DNA of 64,000 nucleotides. Source: Ambrosia x helenae. Taxonomy: Eukaryota; Streptophyta; Magnoliopsida; Asterales; Asteraceae. A model generated the notes under the pieces. The model saw only the letters and a list, made by a program, of their open reading frames with translations, made no database searches and was not told the DNA's origin. Shown in pieces: positions 1 to 11,733 of the stretch; the stretch's first letter is position 1, and the number at the start of each line of letters is the position of its first letter. The stretch is from the NCBI GenBank assembly GCA_030844895.1, contig CM061231.1:1922001-1986000 (forward strand), read 5' to 3'. The position numbers and the translations under genes are program-made.

Positions 1-288
1 AAGATATATTGGCAACAGTGGATCGGTTGATTCGAATACAATTTTGAATGGTGAATGGATACACTAACATACCACAAAAATCATGACTTAAATCAAACTC
101 AAACTACAAAATGTTTTTTTTCTTTTTTTTATGTATGAAAGCAAAAATACAATCATAAAAGAACATTTTGAAGCAATTGTTTATTAAATAATAAAGATCA
201 GTTAGTCATAAAGAATGTTATATATTATAAATAAAGTCCATCTTTTTGTTTTATAGTAAAATAAAAATGATATATTTGCATTTAACTA

Positions 289-714
289 TCTATACTATAT
301 TATAAAGCATTTCGTAAGGACTTCTTAAAAAAATAAGAAGTACAAATATATTTGCTTATTATATAATACATAATGCACATCTTAACTACTTTTTAGGGGC
401 AAATTTGTCTTTTAAACTTGTCTTTAATTATTACATCACATTATAGTTAATGAACCATAATAATATCAAAGACTTTACATTAGTCTTGTATAGTTGTATA
501 ATTAATCCATTAGTAATATTAAATGGTTGTCCATGATAATATTAATATTTTTATAAGAATTATTATTTAAATTTAGTATCATCTTATTTAGATATAGTAG
601 TGGTAATAGTTGTGGTACCCAAATATAATCAGCGTTTAAGACATATTAAGTTAGAAAACACTTTCTAAAAGAGACTATGCGACCCCCGCCGTATCGCGCG
701 AGCCAACCCACTAG
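289..714 (+). mobile_element. Short non-autonomous Helitron (putative)
   Basis: The segment starts with TCTATACTATATTATAAAGC, a typical plant Helitron 5' end. It stops at CTAG (711-714), preceded by a GC-rich, imperfect stem-like block at about 681-703 (CCCCCGCCGTATCGCGCGAG). It is flanked by A (288) and T (715), the expected AT insertion dinucleotide with no target duplication. It carries no ORF of its own; a short minus-strand frame over its 3' end looks like a shadow. The 3' hairpin is weaker than in the two Helitrons at 11.7 and 38.9 kb, so the call rests mainly on the two termini and the A/T flanks. Confidence 0.5.
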
Positions 715-922
715 TCTCCTTAGTAGCAACCGTCTATAATTATCATTTATCTTCTCTTGAATATGTTTTTTTTCGCCGAACGGAAGAGGTGGAAAAACCT
801 CTAGCAAGATGTAAAAGCTGTAACACATTACTAATCCCCTCCGCATGTTACTTATCATTTTTCAATATTTTATAGTCACATAAATAATATAAATCCTGTA
901 AGAGGTGATGATTTATTAGTAA

Positions 923-963
923 CTAGTGTTATTACCGAGCCGCGTGTTGCGGCGGCGTAAATC
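923..963 (-). mobile_element. Helitron 3' terminus on the minus strand
   Basis: Read on the minus strand, the sequence is a GCCGC-loop-GCGGC hairpin followed by a short spacer and CTAG (923-926), then host T. This is the classic Helitron 3' end. The element would extend to higher coordinates, but I could not place its 5' TC end. Candidates near 2.7-2.9 kb are not convincing. The exon-like pieces at 1.8-3.2 kb run in the same orientation and may be captured cargo. Confidence 0.5.
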
Positions 964-1794
964 AGGTTTTGAATACATGGGGCTGTGTAGAATGTGGCAT
1001 CCGTATTCACTTTTTTATTCTACTTTGTCGTACGACTCGCTGCAATTCAAAATTTTGGTAATTAACAGTTATTTGGAACAGTAATGTATAACTCACATCC
1101 GAGCGTCGACATCAAAATCCTATACACACTTAAACAAACAACTTGATTATAAACAAAATCAACAGGGTATATGCCCTATGACCTCTAACATCAACAATAC
1201 ACAACAGAACAACTTATATGCCTTCAGAACTATTAGATGAAAAACACATAACAGAATTTACAACACAAAACATAACAACGCAAAACGCCATAACCCTAAA
1301 ACCAAGCCGTTTTAAAACTGCCAGCTAAACCGCATTACTTTACGCGCCATCTCTAAAACAGTACCTGAAACGGTTTGGTCCCTGTAGTAACAAAAAAACA
1401 GCCATTAGCAAAGAATGCTAACCAAAATCCAGTTCTAAAATCCTATAAACACTTAAAAAAACCAGATGATTACTCAATCCGAATGATCAAAACAATCATA
1501 ATGGGGCCTGATTACCCAAAAATACATTGGAACACAACTAAGGTTTTCTTTTTCTTACATCACACATCAGGAAACCAAGTATGCATATATCAGTGAACAC
1601 CTTAGAAGATTACATGCCTTGAGTAAACAGTCAATGCCAATTAAAAATCTGCCTAAACCCAACCCCTTCTTTCTTGGTTCATGTGCGAAGGGGAAACCAA
1701 CCATGAGAAAAATTCAAATATTCAGTCTAAAACACTTTGGTAACAATGTATTGTATTCATTCGCCTTTTCAGCAATCTAACAATTAATCCGGTA

Positions 1795-3240
1795 AATCTA
1801 AATGTTCAGATACAAACAATACCTTTGCGAACCTTCGTGATGAGTTGAAGTCAACCCCTGCTTGCTCACAGGCCACAACCAATCCAGCCTTCCCAGATGC
1901 CGATCTTTGTTATGGTAATTTAATCGATGCACATAATTTTATTAATATGATTATAATTTTGATGTAGGTTGCCAGGTGTATGAGATCAATATTCAGTATG
2001 CATTCTTTAATAGAGTGCAGAACCTTTTTGGGGCTTTCAATATATGTGATACCATAACGACATTATATCAACATAAGGAATAAGCAATATAGCAACCATA
2101 GATGATTAAAACCAATTATGTTTGCAAGTTAACACAAAGAAATGAAGAACCTGGACTGTAAATGCCACCTTTTAACTGGTTGGTTATAGAATAATTCATG
2201 AACAACAACTGTAATAACCAACAATATGCCAACAAATGGTCAAACCATCAAAGCAATGACACATTCTTGTACAACACTTGAGAATACATTACCTGGTGTG
2301 CCAACATCTTGTCTATCATCATCAATTCCTAGATACAAGCATTTGCACCCCTAAAAAATAGGAAACAAATCGGTGAAAAATAAGGATAAGGAAAATGCCA
2401 TGAAATGTTAATATTGAACATTTAAAGAACCTGTACCTTCATGACCTTGCGGTAGCCATTTGGCATTCCATGTGCCTTCGTAAAAACTTCCAACAAAGAA
2501 ACATCAGAAATTGAGCTTAGTGCTTCCCACGAAAAAACAAAGCTTTCTGGAACAACGTTCATACCAGCAAACATCTCAAACTTAGATGTTGCTTCGAGTA
2601 ACACAAACATAACAAAACCATATGACTTAATCAGCATTCTACAAGAATCATCTAGTAACTAACTGTTAGGCATGCAACCATGCATTGTCCTACACTCCCA
2701 TGGCACTTTCCTGAAACAACACCCGTTTTAAAAATGTAGATACATATACTATAAAAGCATCCTTTTCAACATCAGAAAATAAAGCGAATAAAATTTGTAT
2801 CTAAAAAAATTATTTTTTTCTTCAACTTTTGATCAATGAAACAAATAAATTACCAGATATTGTTAGAACAACATTTGTATTTAAAAAAATGTCGACCCGT
2901 TTAACCAGTTAGAAACAAAACATAACCCGAATAGATATATTCAGAAGTGAATGAACCAACAATGATACCACTGACATTGTCTTTTAACTTGGGATACATA
3001 ATTCGGTACAATACCAATTTACAATACATGTCTTCATAAGAAGGTATGTAAGTAGCTCAGAAGAAAAAGAAATGAAATCAATAATTGAAAAATATAAAAG
3101 CATGATGAAGGTACCTTCAAGCAAGCGAAGATTCCTGAAAGCCCGTTGAATTACAATATGCAAAGTACCATTCAGGAATAGCATGCGCAAAAGCATCAAA
3201 ATCATATTCCCATCCGTTTTGGAATGTGTAACTTCAAAAA
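1795..3240 (-). pseudogene. Unidentified multi-exon gene fragment
   Basis: Several minus-strand stretches read like exons separated by intron-like AT-rich DNA. They lie at about 3230-3118 (contains FQNGWEYDFDAF), 2637-2425 (contains SWEALSSISDVSLLEVF), 2352-2293 (GCKCLYLGIDDDRQDVGTPG) and 1907-1800 (contains SGKAGLVVACEQAGVDF). Some ends carry plausible AG/GT borders. I do not recognise the family. The FxNGW motif vaguely recalls plant B3-domain proteins, but this is not enough to name it. No single start or complete frame is visible. It lies inside what may be a minus-strand Helitron ending at 923, so a captured, decaying host gene is the simplest reading. Confidence 0.35.
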
Positions 3241-3469
3241 CTTCTCATATCCTACAACAGTTAAAAAGTAAATAAATTAAGCACATATATCAAATAACTA
3301 AAATGATTTGATAACACTAAAATTATCAAAACAACATATTACATATATCCTACTTGGTATAATTAGTCATTAGGTGATTTGTGTTATCATTACAATGTTG
3401 CGCCCATATGGCGCTATAGGGTGTTTAGCGACACTAACGACGCTTTTGTGTGTGTATAGTAGTGGGGGT

Positions 3470-4620
3470 TACCAAAAGGGTGGTCAGTCATTTGGGTTGT
3501 AAGGTAGTGGGAATAGTGAGGTGATGGAGATATTGAAGTTGATTCAACAGGATTTGCAGTCCATCAAGCAGAAAGGTGAGGTACGTGATAAAACTGTCCA
3601 GGCTTTAACTACGCAGGTTGGGCAGTTAGATGGAGACGTGGCATAAATGAAGAAGGCAAACGGGAAGCTACCGAGTGATGCTAAGGTTAATTCGGCACAT
3701 TAATCATCATCAAATACACGGAGTGTGCGGATCAATGTGGTAAGTTTTTAGTCTAGTTCTATAGATTGTGAAGGTGAACAGGATCTGATTTCATAAACGT
3801 CACATAAAAATTTCAAAAAATTGTTTTTTGAAAAAATTTTAAGTGAAAATCCCACTAGGGCTGAGGATAAGTGTGGGGAAGTTAAACCTGCCCCATTCCC
3901 TCTAATTAGAGTGGAACAAAATAAAATATCAGTTTTGAGAGAAAACCCACCAAAGGATGAAAAGTGGAAAGAGTTTATAAAAGTACAAATCAATCGATCA
4001 TTACTTGATGTTTTAAAAGAAGAACCTGCTCATGCTGAGAGTTTGAAGGAATTTGAGTACTCAAAACCGACACAACAAGCTACCAAAACAATCTGATTTA
4101 CCAATAAATTTTTGTGTCGCGTTATTGGATATGTGTCCACCGAAACTCTAAGACCTAGATATGCCTTTAATTCCAATACAGATTGGAGAACTTAAAATTG
4201 ACAAGGCATTATTGGATCTTGGAGCGTGTGATAGCATTCTCCCAGGATGTATCTATGACCAATATGATTTTGGTCCTCTGAAAAAGGTTGACATCACCAT
4301 GGTGTTGGCAAATCAAAAAGCAATACGTCATAGGGGTATGTTAACGAATGTATAGTCAAGGTGGAGAAGTGCTTTTACCGGTGGATATTTTGGTAATGGA
4401 TTGTGTTTTCTAACAAAAAAGAGACATAACCAATGGTTATATTGGGTAGACCGTTGTTAGCAACTGCACACACAGTGATTGATTGCGCTAACGGGACGGT
4501 AAATATGAGGTTTTCGAAAAAAACACTTAGTTTGAACGTGTTTTCAAGTTTAACTGACCCAAACGCTGAGGAGCAGTGTTTTATGGTTGACAGAGTTGAA
4601 GGAGCTGGATGACAGTGTTT
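3470..4620 (+). pseudogene. Ty3-gypsy (Tat/Athila type) gag-protease remnant
   Basis: Broken plus-strand frames keep family order. A gag C-terminal piece (3570-3650; translated TTQVGQL, then LPSDAK) is followed by an open stretch at 3821-4096. The retroviral-type aspartic protease follows at 4161-4560. The protease reads PLIPIQIGELKIDKALLDLG with the active-site triplet changed to D-L-G, followed by ILPG. Downstream are a VILGRPLLATA-like flap block (around 4440) and NMRF (around 4505). Stops and frameshifts occur at about 3645, 3705, 4096 and 4352. Reverse transcriptase, RNase H and integrase, expected next, are missing, so the element has a large internal deletion. Family assignment comes from the conserved gag-protease wording typical of plant Athila/Tat elements. 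Confidence 0.8.
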
Positions 4621-4999
4621 TATGGGTAAGTAGAAGAAGAACAAGAAGGTCAAGAAACCACCAAAATCTAATCAAGAAAATACAAGGATTAGAGACTTAG
4701 AGTTCCTAAGCTTAAGTGTGGCTTCTCTGATATTTTGCAACAGAACTGGAAGGATGCATGTTTAGTAGCTGAGGGATGCAAACATTCCACTCGTCCACTC
4801 ATAAACTTAGCGCTTCGGGAAGCAGCCCGGAATTCTGCTTATATTATTGTTTTGTTTTTGTTTCCTTTATTTGCTTGTTTGGTGTGTTTTTGTTGTTTTA
4901 TTTTGTTGAAGTAACTAATCATTGCGGGTAGTAGTTGATAGTCGCGTATATTGAGATTGGTGGTTGGAAGCTTGGGAAAACATTAAAATCACCATACAT

Positions 5000-5040
5000 T
5001 AGGGACAATGTATCCCAAGTGTGGGGATGGGGTGACTCTA
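5000..5040 (+). other. Gypsy post-pol spacer with AGTGTGGGGATGGGG tract
   Basis: ACAATGTATCCC followed by AAGTGTGGGGATGGGG is the purine-rich spacer block commonly found after the integrase gene of plant Athila/Tat elements. Here it follows the protease remnant directly, which places the right edge of the pol deletion between about 4.7 and 4.98 kb. Confidence 0.5.
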
Positions 5041-5556
5041 GGGAAACTTAGGGTGGAAACTCATTAAAGTCAAATTTTCAGTCACCAAAGAGTCTTTTTC
5101 CGAGTATAAAGACCTGAGATTCTTAATCATGGTTGTCCCTTTAAGTTTCATGAGAGTGTTTTTGACGAGGGTTTTTAGTGAAAATTGAAAAGTGATGCCT
5201 AACCAGGGGTAACATGCTTTTAGGAATTGCATATGCTACATGTCGGCAGCCCATTTCCCTACTTTGTGAGATCTTGAGCCTACTAGATGTTAGTGATATG
5301 AATTCATATATTTTCATTTTTTGAGAGCATGCCAAATGCTTCCTTGTTGCAGAATTTGTGTAATTTGATACATGCTAAAGTTATAGGCAAAATATGCACA
5401 TAGATGAGAGAAGCAAATTAGGAACCCCATTTTTCTGTTTGACAACATGTTATTTGTCTTTGTGTTGAACTGTTTACCAAAAAACACCCTTAGTAGCCCA
5501 TGTTGAGCCTATATCCTTTCATTTGTTAAACCTACAACATTACCCAAATCGACCCA

Positions 5557-6788
5557 TTAACCTTTGTTGAGAAAGTGATGACATCCAGTATATTCTATGT
5601 TGGTGTTATGTGATTGAGTTATATTAAATGTTGACAAGGGCTCATCCAGCGGTGCAACAGTGGGGTAAGGTGGGGCCACCACCTCAAGAATAATAGGGGC
5701 ATCGGTAACAGGGGCGTCTGGGATAGCGGGGGTGGGGGGGGTGGGGGTAAGCACTCATACCCGTTCGCTTAAGCTCCGAGTTACGGGCAGAGCTACCCTC
5801 AAGTATGAATCCAACATGCTCGTCAACTGCAGGCTTAGACATGACTGGGGGTATTGGGCTATTGGCTCAAAGGATGTAACGGGAGGGAGACGCGCAACTG
5901 GCACCTCAGCAAAGACAGAAGCGATATGCCTCGCAGGATCAGTAGGTATAACAGGCTCGTCCGAGCCGAAGACACTCTCATGGAAGGCAGGTGAGGGCTC
6001 AACAGGGGTTACTGGTAGGGCAAGGACAACCCGGGGTCTCCTGGCATCACGTTCCCAAATGGAATCAGGGCCACACACTGTGGGTACAACAGATGCTACA
6101 GACTCCTCACCATCGGTTCGGCCCTTAGGGTGCGTGGGCTCTAGGAACCCAGCGAGGTGCCCTCTCACAAGAGGCACTAGACTCATGCCAGGAGAAACGG
6201 AAATGGATGGGATAGGGGTGGGTGCATGGTTGACATGAGTGTGAGGAACAAAGAGGGACTCGATAGACTCCGAGGTAGCAGAGACAACCCTGTCCCTGAT
6301 AGGATCGATAGGACCCCTACAACCTACAGGAAAGTCTCTGACAGCATGGATTAGGTGAACAGGTGGTGGAATGATAGGGGTGGGACAACAGGCGGCTCGC
6401 TGGCAGCAGCGGCCGGGGAAGTGACTGACTCCGAGTCAGACTCGTCCATGGCCTCAGACGGGTCCTCCTCCTCCTCATCAGCAACAGCATCCTCAGCAAT
6501 AACCAAATCATCGTCATCACCAACCTCATCAGCAGCCTCATCGTCTCCGCCGTCCTCGTCGTCACCATGACTCTCGGGCTCGTACTCGGTGGACATCTCG
6601 TCTGGATCCTCATCCGCGTCGTCACCATGACTCTCGGGCTCGTACTCGGCGGACACCTCATCCGGATCCTCATCCTCGATAGGGTTGAGGTCTACAATCT
6701 CCATGTCATCGGGAATGACCTCGACTATCTGAACACTGCTGTCAAAGCTGGGCACGGGTATCGCGTGACTAGTGCTTGACATACCCTG
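5557..6788 (-). pseudogene. Antisense ORF (aORF) downstream of gypsy pol
   Basis: A long minus-strand reading frame of roughly 400 codons runs from an ATG near 6779 to about 5560. It is broken by a frameshift near 6380 and a TGA at 5755-5757. The N-terminal part (ORF down to 6351) is strongly acidic, with a tandem duplication of EYEPESHGDD. The middle and C-terminal parts are proline- and valine-rich. It lies downstream of, and antisense to, the Tat/Athila-type gag-protease remnant. Tat-lineage elements such as Grande and Retand are known to carry an antisense ORF between pol and the 3' LTR, so this is the most economical assignment. The protein has no recognisable domain. A 168-codon plus-strand frame over 5732-6238 is judged a shadow. 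Confidence 0.5.
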
Positions 6789-8150
6789 TGTAACATCACA
6801 CAATTTTTTTATATATATATATAGAACTCCCTCGTTTATTCATCCGATTCATGTTTACATTATCTTTCCCATCCATTTTATTAATTTTTTTTGTTTAAAT
6901 AATGACTTATAATCAATATTAAATTGGATTTTATTAAAAATTCTGATTTAAAAACGTTAAAAAAATGTTTGCCTGAGCCAAGATTCGAACCCGAGTCCCT
7001 GACGGGCTAAACCTTAACCACACCACACAAACCACTACACCATTTAGTGTTTTGTGATGTTAATTAAAACCAATTAAACTTAAACCCTTTCAAAGTCCCT
7101 TAGTCAAACCTGAAAAGTCAAACGTAGTCTCTTAGTCAAGTCAAGTCAAAGTGTTAGTAAATATGGTCTCATAGTCAAGTCAAAGTGTTAGTAAATATGG
7201 TCTTCTAGTCAAGTCAAAGTTGTTCCTAAATTATAGCCTAGTCAAAGTAGTCCCTAATTACAACTCCAATTTCTACACTATAAATACAATAGCCTACCAT
7301 TCAACTCTTTATAACATTCAATAAAAAAAACATTATTATCCCATCTCCCACATTCTAAAGTTTTCATCCATCATTATATCCTCTAGCTAGTTCCGAGTTT
7401 TCCAAGGCATTATTACTAAGTGTTTGCACGCTCAAGAAAACTCACGAACTCATTAAGCATCTAAGGTGAGTTTTACATAGCCCCTTTTTCCATTCACTAT
7501 TTTAGGGTGAAACATGTTACAACATTCAATTTACAATTCAATCATAAGTGTCTATGTGTTATTCTATGTTGCATTATGTCTTAAACATTACTAGGGTAAG
7601 CACATTATTCTAGCATAATCATTAACATTGATCAGCCGACGGTATACAATGATAGATCTATTGGACTGACAATCCCACCCGGATACGTGTACCTCCTACA
7701 TAGGTAGCGTGGGTGATTGTTATCGACTTTATAACATAATCGAGTGAACCATATGCGTATGGGATGGACAACAATATTCTAGTCACAAGGTTTGATTATG
7801 CACTCGATTTACCCGATGGTTTTGTTTTCACATATGGACTAGACTTGCCATGACACTCGAATTGTACAAGTTTTTATTCAATTATCAAAACCTATGTAAA
7901 TCTCACCAACTTTTGTTGACCCAAAATATTTTCAAACTTAACATGTTACAGGTTATAGCTTTGCTTGAAGACTAGAGTTAATGCTTGAGGATGCATATTT
8001 AGTATTTCTCATGTGATGTGTAAATTCTTGTAGAACAATTGTATGTAATTTATTTAAATCAATTATTGAAATGTATTATTTACCATGAGCTACTGAACAA
8101 TCGTCAATACGTGACATCCCGATGTTTCCGCCATCGGTTGGGGTGTTACA
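6789..8150 (+). mobile_element. Probable solo LTR of a Ty3-gypsy element (1.36 kb)
   Basis: The segment begins TGTAACA and ends TGTTACA, a perfect 7-bp terminal inverted repeat of TG...CA type. It is flanked by the imperfect 5-bp duplication CCCTG (6784-6788) and TCCTG (8151-8155). A TATA box (CTATAAATAC, about 7278) lies about 490 bp in, followed by the block AAGGTGAGTTTTACATAG (7464) also found in the 40.7-kb LTR and the minus-strand LTR at 9.2 kb. No primer-binding site follows, so it is a solo LTR rather than an element end. It sits just upstream of the antisense ORF start and separates it from any upstream sequence. Confidence 0.65.
6975..7046 (-). other. tRNA-like (SINE-head) sequence
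   Basis: The minus strand carries a perfect polymerase III A box TGGTGTAGTGG (7042-7032) and a near-perfect B box GGGTTCGAATCT (6992-6981), about 40 nt apart. The 5' acceptor arm does not pair with the 3' end, so it is not an intact tRNA gene. It is probably a SINE head or tRNA-derived piece inside the LTR. Confidence 0.5.
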
Positions 8151-8166
8151 TCCTGGCAAAGAACCG

Positions 8167-8167
<1 letters not shown>

Positions 8168-8209
<42 letters not shown>
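8168..8209. repeat. (TA)n microsatellite
   Basis: About 21 uninterrupted TA units. Confidence 0.95.
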
Positions 8210-8211
<2 letters not shown>

Positions 8212-8462
8212 TCATTAGTTAACTTAAGTTAGAAAATTAGATCTACACATAGCACACATTTCTATCTTTTATTTTCTAATATTTTATATATATTGACAAA
8301 CATGACTAGTCGATCGGAAATTTTCCCCTGTACACCCCTTGTACAATTTTCCTTTCTTTTCTAAAAATATTTTGTTGTGCATTTAGTTTTTAGAAAACTT
8401 TACTCTTCAAGCCAAAGCCGGTTATAGTCTAGCTTTTCAAAACACTAGTTCGCTATAACCTT

Positions 8463-8475
8463 GGCTCTGATACGA
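8463..8475 (-). other. Primer-binding site (tRNA-iMet type), decayed
   Basis: The minus strand reads TCGTATCAGAGCC, matching the plant PBS TGGTATCAGAGCC at 12 of 13 positions. It follows the apparent end of a minus-strand LTR (GGTGTGATA) at about 8479. The first few hundred bases of the element's leader lie at 8300-8460, after which the element is lost. Confidence 0.6.
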
Positions 8476-9613
8476 CTTCTATCACACCACGCCAATGGCG
8501 GAAACACATGGCGCAACGCTTGAAGACATATCAAAGTCAAGATTAACACAAACAATAACTAATTAGAAAAGGACCATATTATTTAGATGTCGAAAGATGT
8601 TTCTTGTTTCATACATTACACAAACATTCAGATTTAGTTCAAAATAAGGGTTTTTCAATTATATCCCATCCCAATGGAAAATAAAAGTAAAACCCCTCAA
8701 AAGTCCGACGTCCCAATTTCCCTCGTACTAGCCATTGTTTCCTTCAGCACTTAGTTACCTAAAAGATACGTTTAAAAAGACGTCAATATATACATATTGG
8801 TGAGTTCACATGTTTTAGTTACACATCACAACAACATTTCAAAACAAGCGTGTAACGGAAGTATAACATAAGTAGTGTCTTATATAAGGAGTTGCAAGTT
8901 CCTACAAGACGACGACGACCTATCCCGGGCTCGTAACTAAACCAAGACAATACAACAAATTGCCCCGCGAGTTGTTTCTTGGACAACAACTCAGTTTAGA
9001 ATACGTGCACCTATTGTCTTTACCGGGTTGACGCTATCAACCAGAGGTGGGCCTCGTCAGGCACCAATAGTACTATCCATATCCCTGAATTAATGGTTAC
9101 AGTAAACAGGTGATGTCCTACCCCAAGTGGTTTCCAGTTACCCAGGTAGGTACCTATCGTGCTACTTATTATATTCACATATGTTTCAGCATTTTAACAA
9201 CATATCTTTCCCCCAAAAACATAATAACAGTTTAAAATGGGGCCGTGAAACTCACCTCAATCGTAGAGTGCAACGAATAATAGAGAATAGCCAAGCCCAA
9301 GGTCAAAATACCTACAAGCGTGCTAGCCATATAAGTCACTAAGCCTATAGCGCGTGTTTTACCGGCAAGTTGTACGCCCAACTCCCAACAATACTAGTTA
9401 ATACAATTCCCCGTTTTCAAAACATGTGTCCTAGGTCTGTTGGTGATGGCTTACCCCCGTTATAAGTTTCATGTAACTTATATTTAATAATCAATTAACA
9501 TTATCTTCAAGGTTAGTTAGGTTCGTCGCGGCGAACCAAGATCATTGCCCGATTTAATCACGTCATGATCTTATTATTCAATATATATTAACTAACTTGG
9601 ATAAAATTATCTC

Positions 9614-9875
9614 CGACTCGACTCACTTTACCATATAATTACTTTCCCATTAAGTAGTTATACTAGGATCTTGTCGATCGATATTTCATTTTCCAACATT
9701 CGACTCGACTCATCTTTCCATATATTTATTTTCCCATTAAATAAATATACTAGGATCTTGTCGATTCGATATTACATTTTACAACCTTCGACTCGACTCA
9801 CTTTTCCATATATTTATTTTCCCATTAAATAAATATACTAAGATCTTGTCAATTCGATATTACATTTTACATTGT
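9614..9875. repeat. 88-bp tandem repeat, three copies
   Basis: Three consecutive units start with CGACTCGACTCA at 9614, 9701 and 9789. Each contains CCATATATTTATTTTCCCAT and ACTAGGATCTTGTCGAT, with slight divergence. They lie in the U3 region of the decayed minus-strand LTR. Confidence 0.9.
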
Positions 9876-9976
9876 CAAGTTCTTGAACTTAACTTAACTT
9901 ACGTTTATACGTGAAATCTTTAGAGATTATTTTACGTCAATTCTCCTACGAATATATTCCAACACTTAGGAAAGTG

Positions 9977-9977
<1 letters not shown>

Positions 9978-10013
<36 letters not shown>
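9978..10013. repeat. (TA)n microsatellite
   Basis: About 18 TA units. A further (TA)n tract of about 20 units lies at 10290-10329. Confidence 0.95.
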
Positions 10014-10016
<3 letters not shown>

Positions 10017-10289
10017 CACCCATAGTTGTTTATATATTTTAGTTCATAAAATATATATTTCCATGTTCACATTAGACGCAATAACATACATACGTATCTT
10101 GTAGGAAGTTATACAATACATGCTTACTCGTCCGGTTTACCTTTTGTCCGATAACACGTTGTAATATAAATACTTCCATACCCGATCATTTAAACTTATA
10201 TATTTTTCTTCTCTCGAATAATATAAGTTACACATATATATTTTGTAGGAATAATTACTTCTCGTCGAATATCATTTTTCCTACTTCCG

Positions 10290-10332
<43 letters not shown>

Positions 10333-10560
10333 GTTACTCATCTTAAATTTCCAACAATATGCTCCACTTGAAATTAATCATCTTTTAATTTCTACATATT
10401 TTTACTTGGAAACTTATAAAATAACTTTTGTATTTTCCAAACCAAGAGTTAGTTATTTTTAACATAAAATGCTCATTTTTACAAAACTTCACCAAGTCTA
10501 TAAAATTACCAATTTTGTAATAAAAACTTTAGTTTTTATTTTTCTCAACATCTTTGGTAA

Positions 10561-10563
<3 letters not shown>

Positions 10564-10630
<67 letters not shown>
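10564..10630. repeat. (TA)n microsatellite, longest of the window
   Basis: About 33 TA units. The open frame that crosses it is an artefact of repeated TAT/ATA codons. Confidence 0.95.
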
Positions 10631-10635
<5 letters not shown>

Positions 10636-10757
10636 CTATTTTATAAAAATAACACTTATTATGAAAATACAACCTTTTGTAAGTCTTGAAAAAACTTTCA
10701 TTAACAACCCTTGTTTATACAACTTTCCATTTTTAACCCCGAACTTCACAATGTCAC

Positions 10758-11733
10758 ATTTTTAGACTTAAGTTTCTAAAATGAATTTTTTACACCTTTT
10801 AACTTTTAAAGTTATCAAATAATATCCTTAACTTTTAAAGTTACATTTTTATTCTTATTCTTTCAAGAATGACAAGTTCTTACTATACTAGTAAACTTTA
10901 TTATGTCAACTTTTTCACTATGGTGAGTATTAGTGTTTCAACACTTTTAATAATCCATAATAATGATATTAAGGATAATCAGAGGTGTATTTGTGAGTAT
11001 TAAGTCCAATAAGTCCAACTGCGCATTTTAAAGTTTGTAAACTTTAAATATGTAAACTTTATGTCTTACATCTTCTAGCAAGATCAACACAATATTAAGT
11101 TCTAAATTATTATTTTAAGATAATCTAGACCACCTTTAAGGTTATTCAAGTTTCATTTTTATAACTTACAAAAACAGTTATAACACCACCAAGAACCTAC
11201 GGCCCATGTGTCATAGTTATATCATCCATTTTAGTCATGAAAAAAAAAACATACAAAATCTTATGTTTAACACCCATATTACAAACCCTAAGTACAACTT
11301 GTTTTAAAAACAAAAAAAATATATATACCTTCAAGAACCAAAAGAAAGATCAAGGAACTTACTACTAGCAGAAGGCTAGGGAAGAATAAAACACTTGATT
11401 TTTGATGGGGTTTTGTGTGTTCTTCCAAAGGGGTTAAGTGGGACACCCATCGAAATCACCATTAAGATTTATTCACTGATTTTTAAGTATTCATTGTTTT
11501 CTTAATTTTTGGGCTTTAAATGTTTTTTTTATACTTTTGATTTTTTGATTTATTATACATGCTTAAATTTGATAGAAAAATATAATTAATGTATGTCATC
11601 ATATCAATAGGTAAATATAAAAAGTATTGATGAACGGGTTTTACCCAATCCATTTGGTCTTGTCTGTTTTTAACCAACCAATTTGTGTTCCGTCAAAAAA
11701 ATTTATGAATCTGCCACATTCCTATATATGATA
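10758..11733. other. Intergenic, no feature seen
   Basis: AT-rich DNA without a supported ORF, repeat boundary or RNA signal. It may include the far end of the decayed minus-strand LTR element. Confidence 0.4.

Larger units (their letters stand above)
8479..10757 (-). mobile_element. Decayed LTR of a gypsy element, left boundary firm, right boundary tentative
   Basis: The PBS at 8463-8475 fixes the LTR 3' end near 8479. At about 9250 the minus strand reads GAGGTGAGTTTCACGGCCCC, nearly the block at 42.62 kb in the intact solo LTR (AAGGTGAGTTTACGGCCCC), and the distance to the LTR end is similar (about 770 versus 725 bp). The 5' end may be TGTGACATTG at 10757, but I cannot confirm it. The interior contains (TA)n expansions and an 88-bp tandem triplication, so length alone is no guide. 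Confidence 0.45.

Noticed and set aside
3748..3993. 81-codon minus-strand ORF
   Set aside because: It lies opposite the gypsy gag remnant, whose plus frame matches the family.
5732..6238. 168-codon plus-strand ORF
   Set aside because: It lies opposite the broken antisense ORF. The minus frame shows consistent proline/acidic composition across several breaks, whereas this one has no recognisable features.
10469..10765. 98-codon ORF
   Set aside because: Its middle is only (TA)n read as IY repeats.
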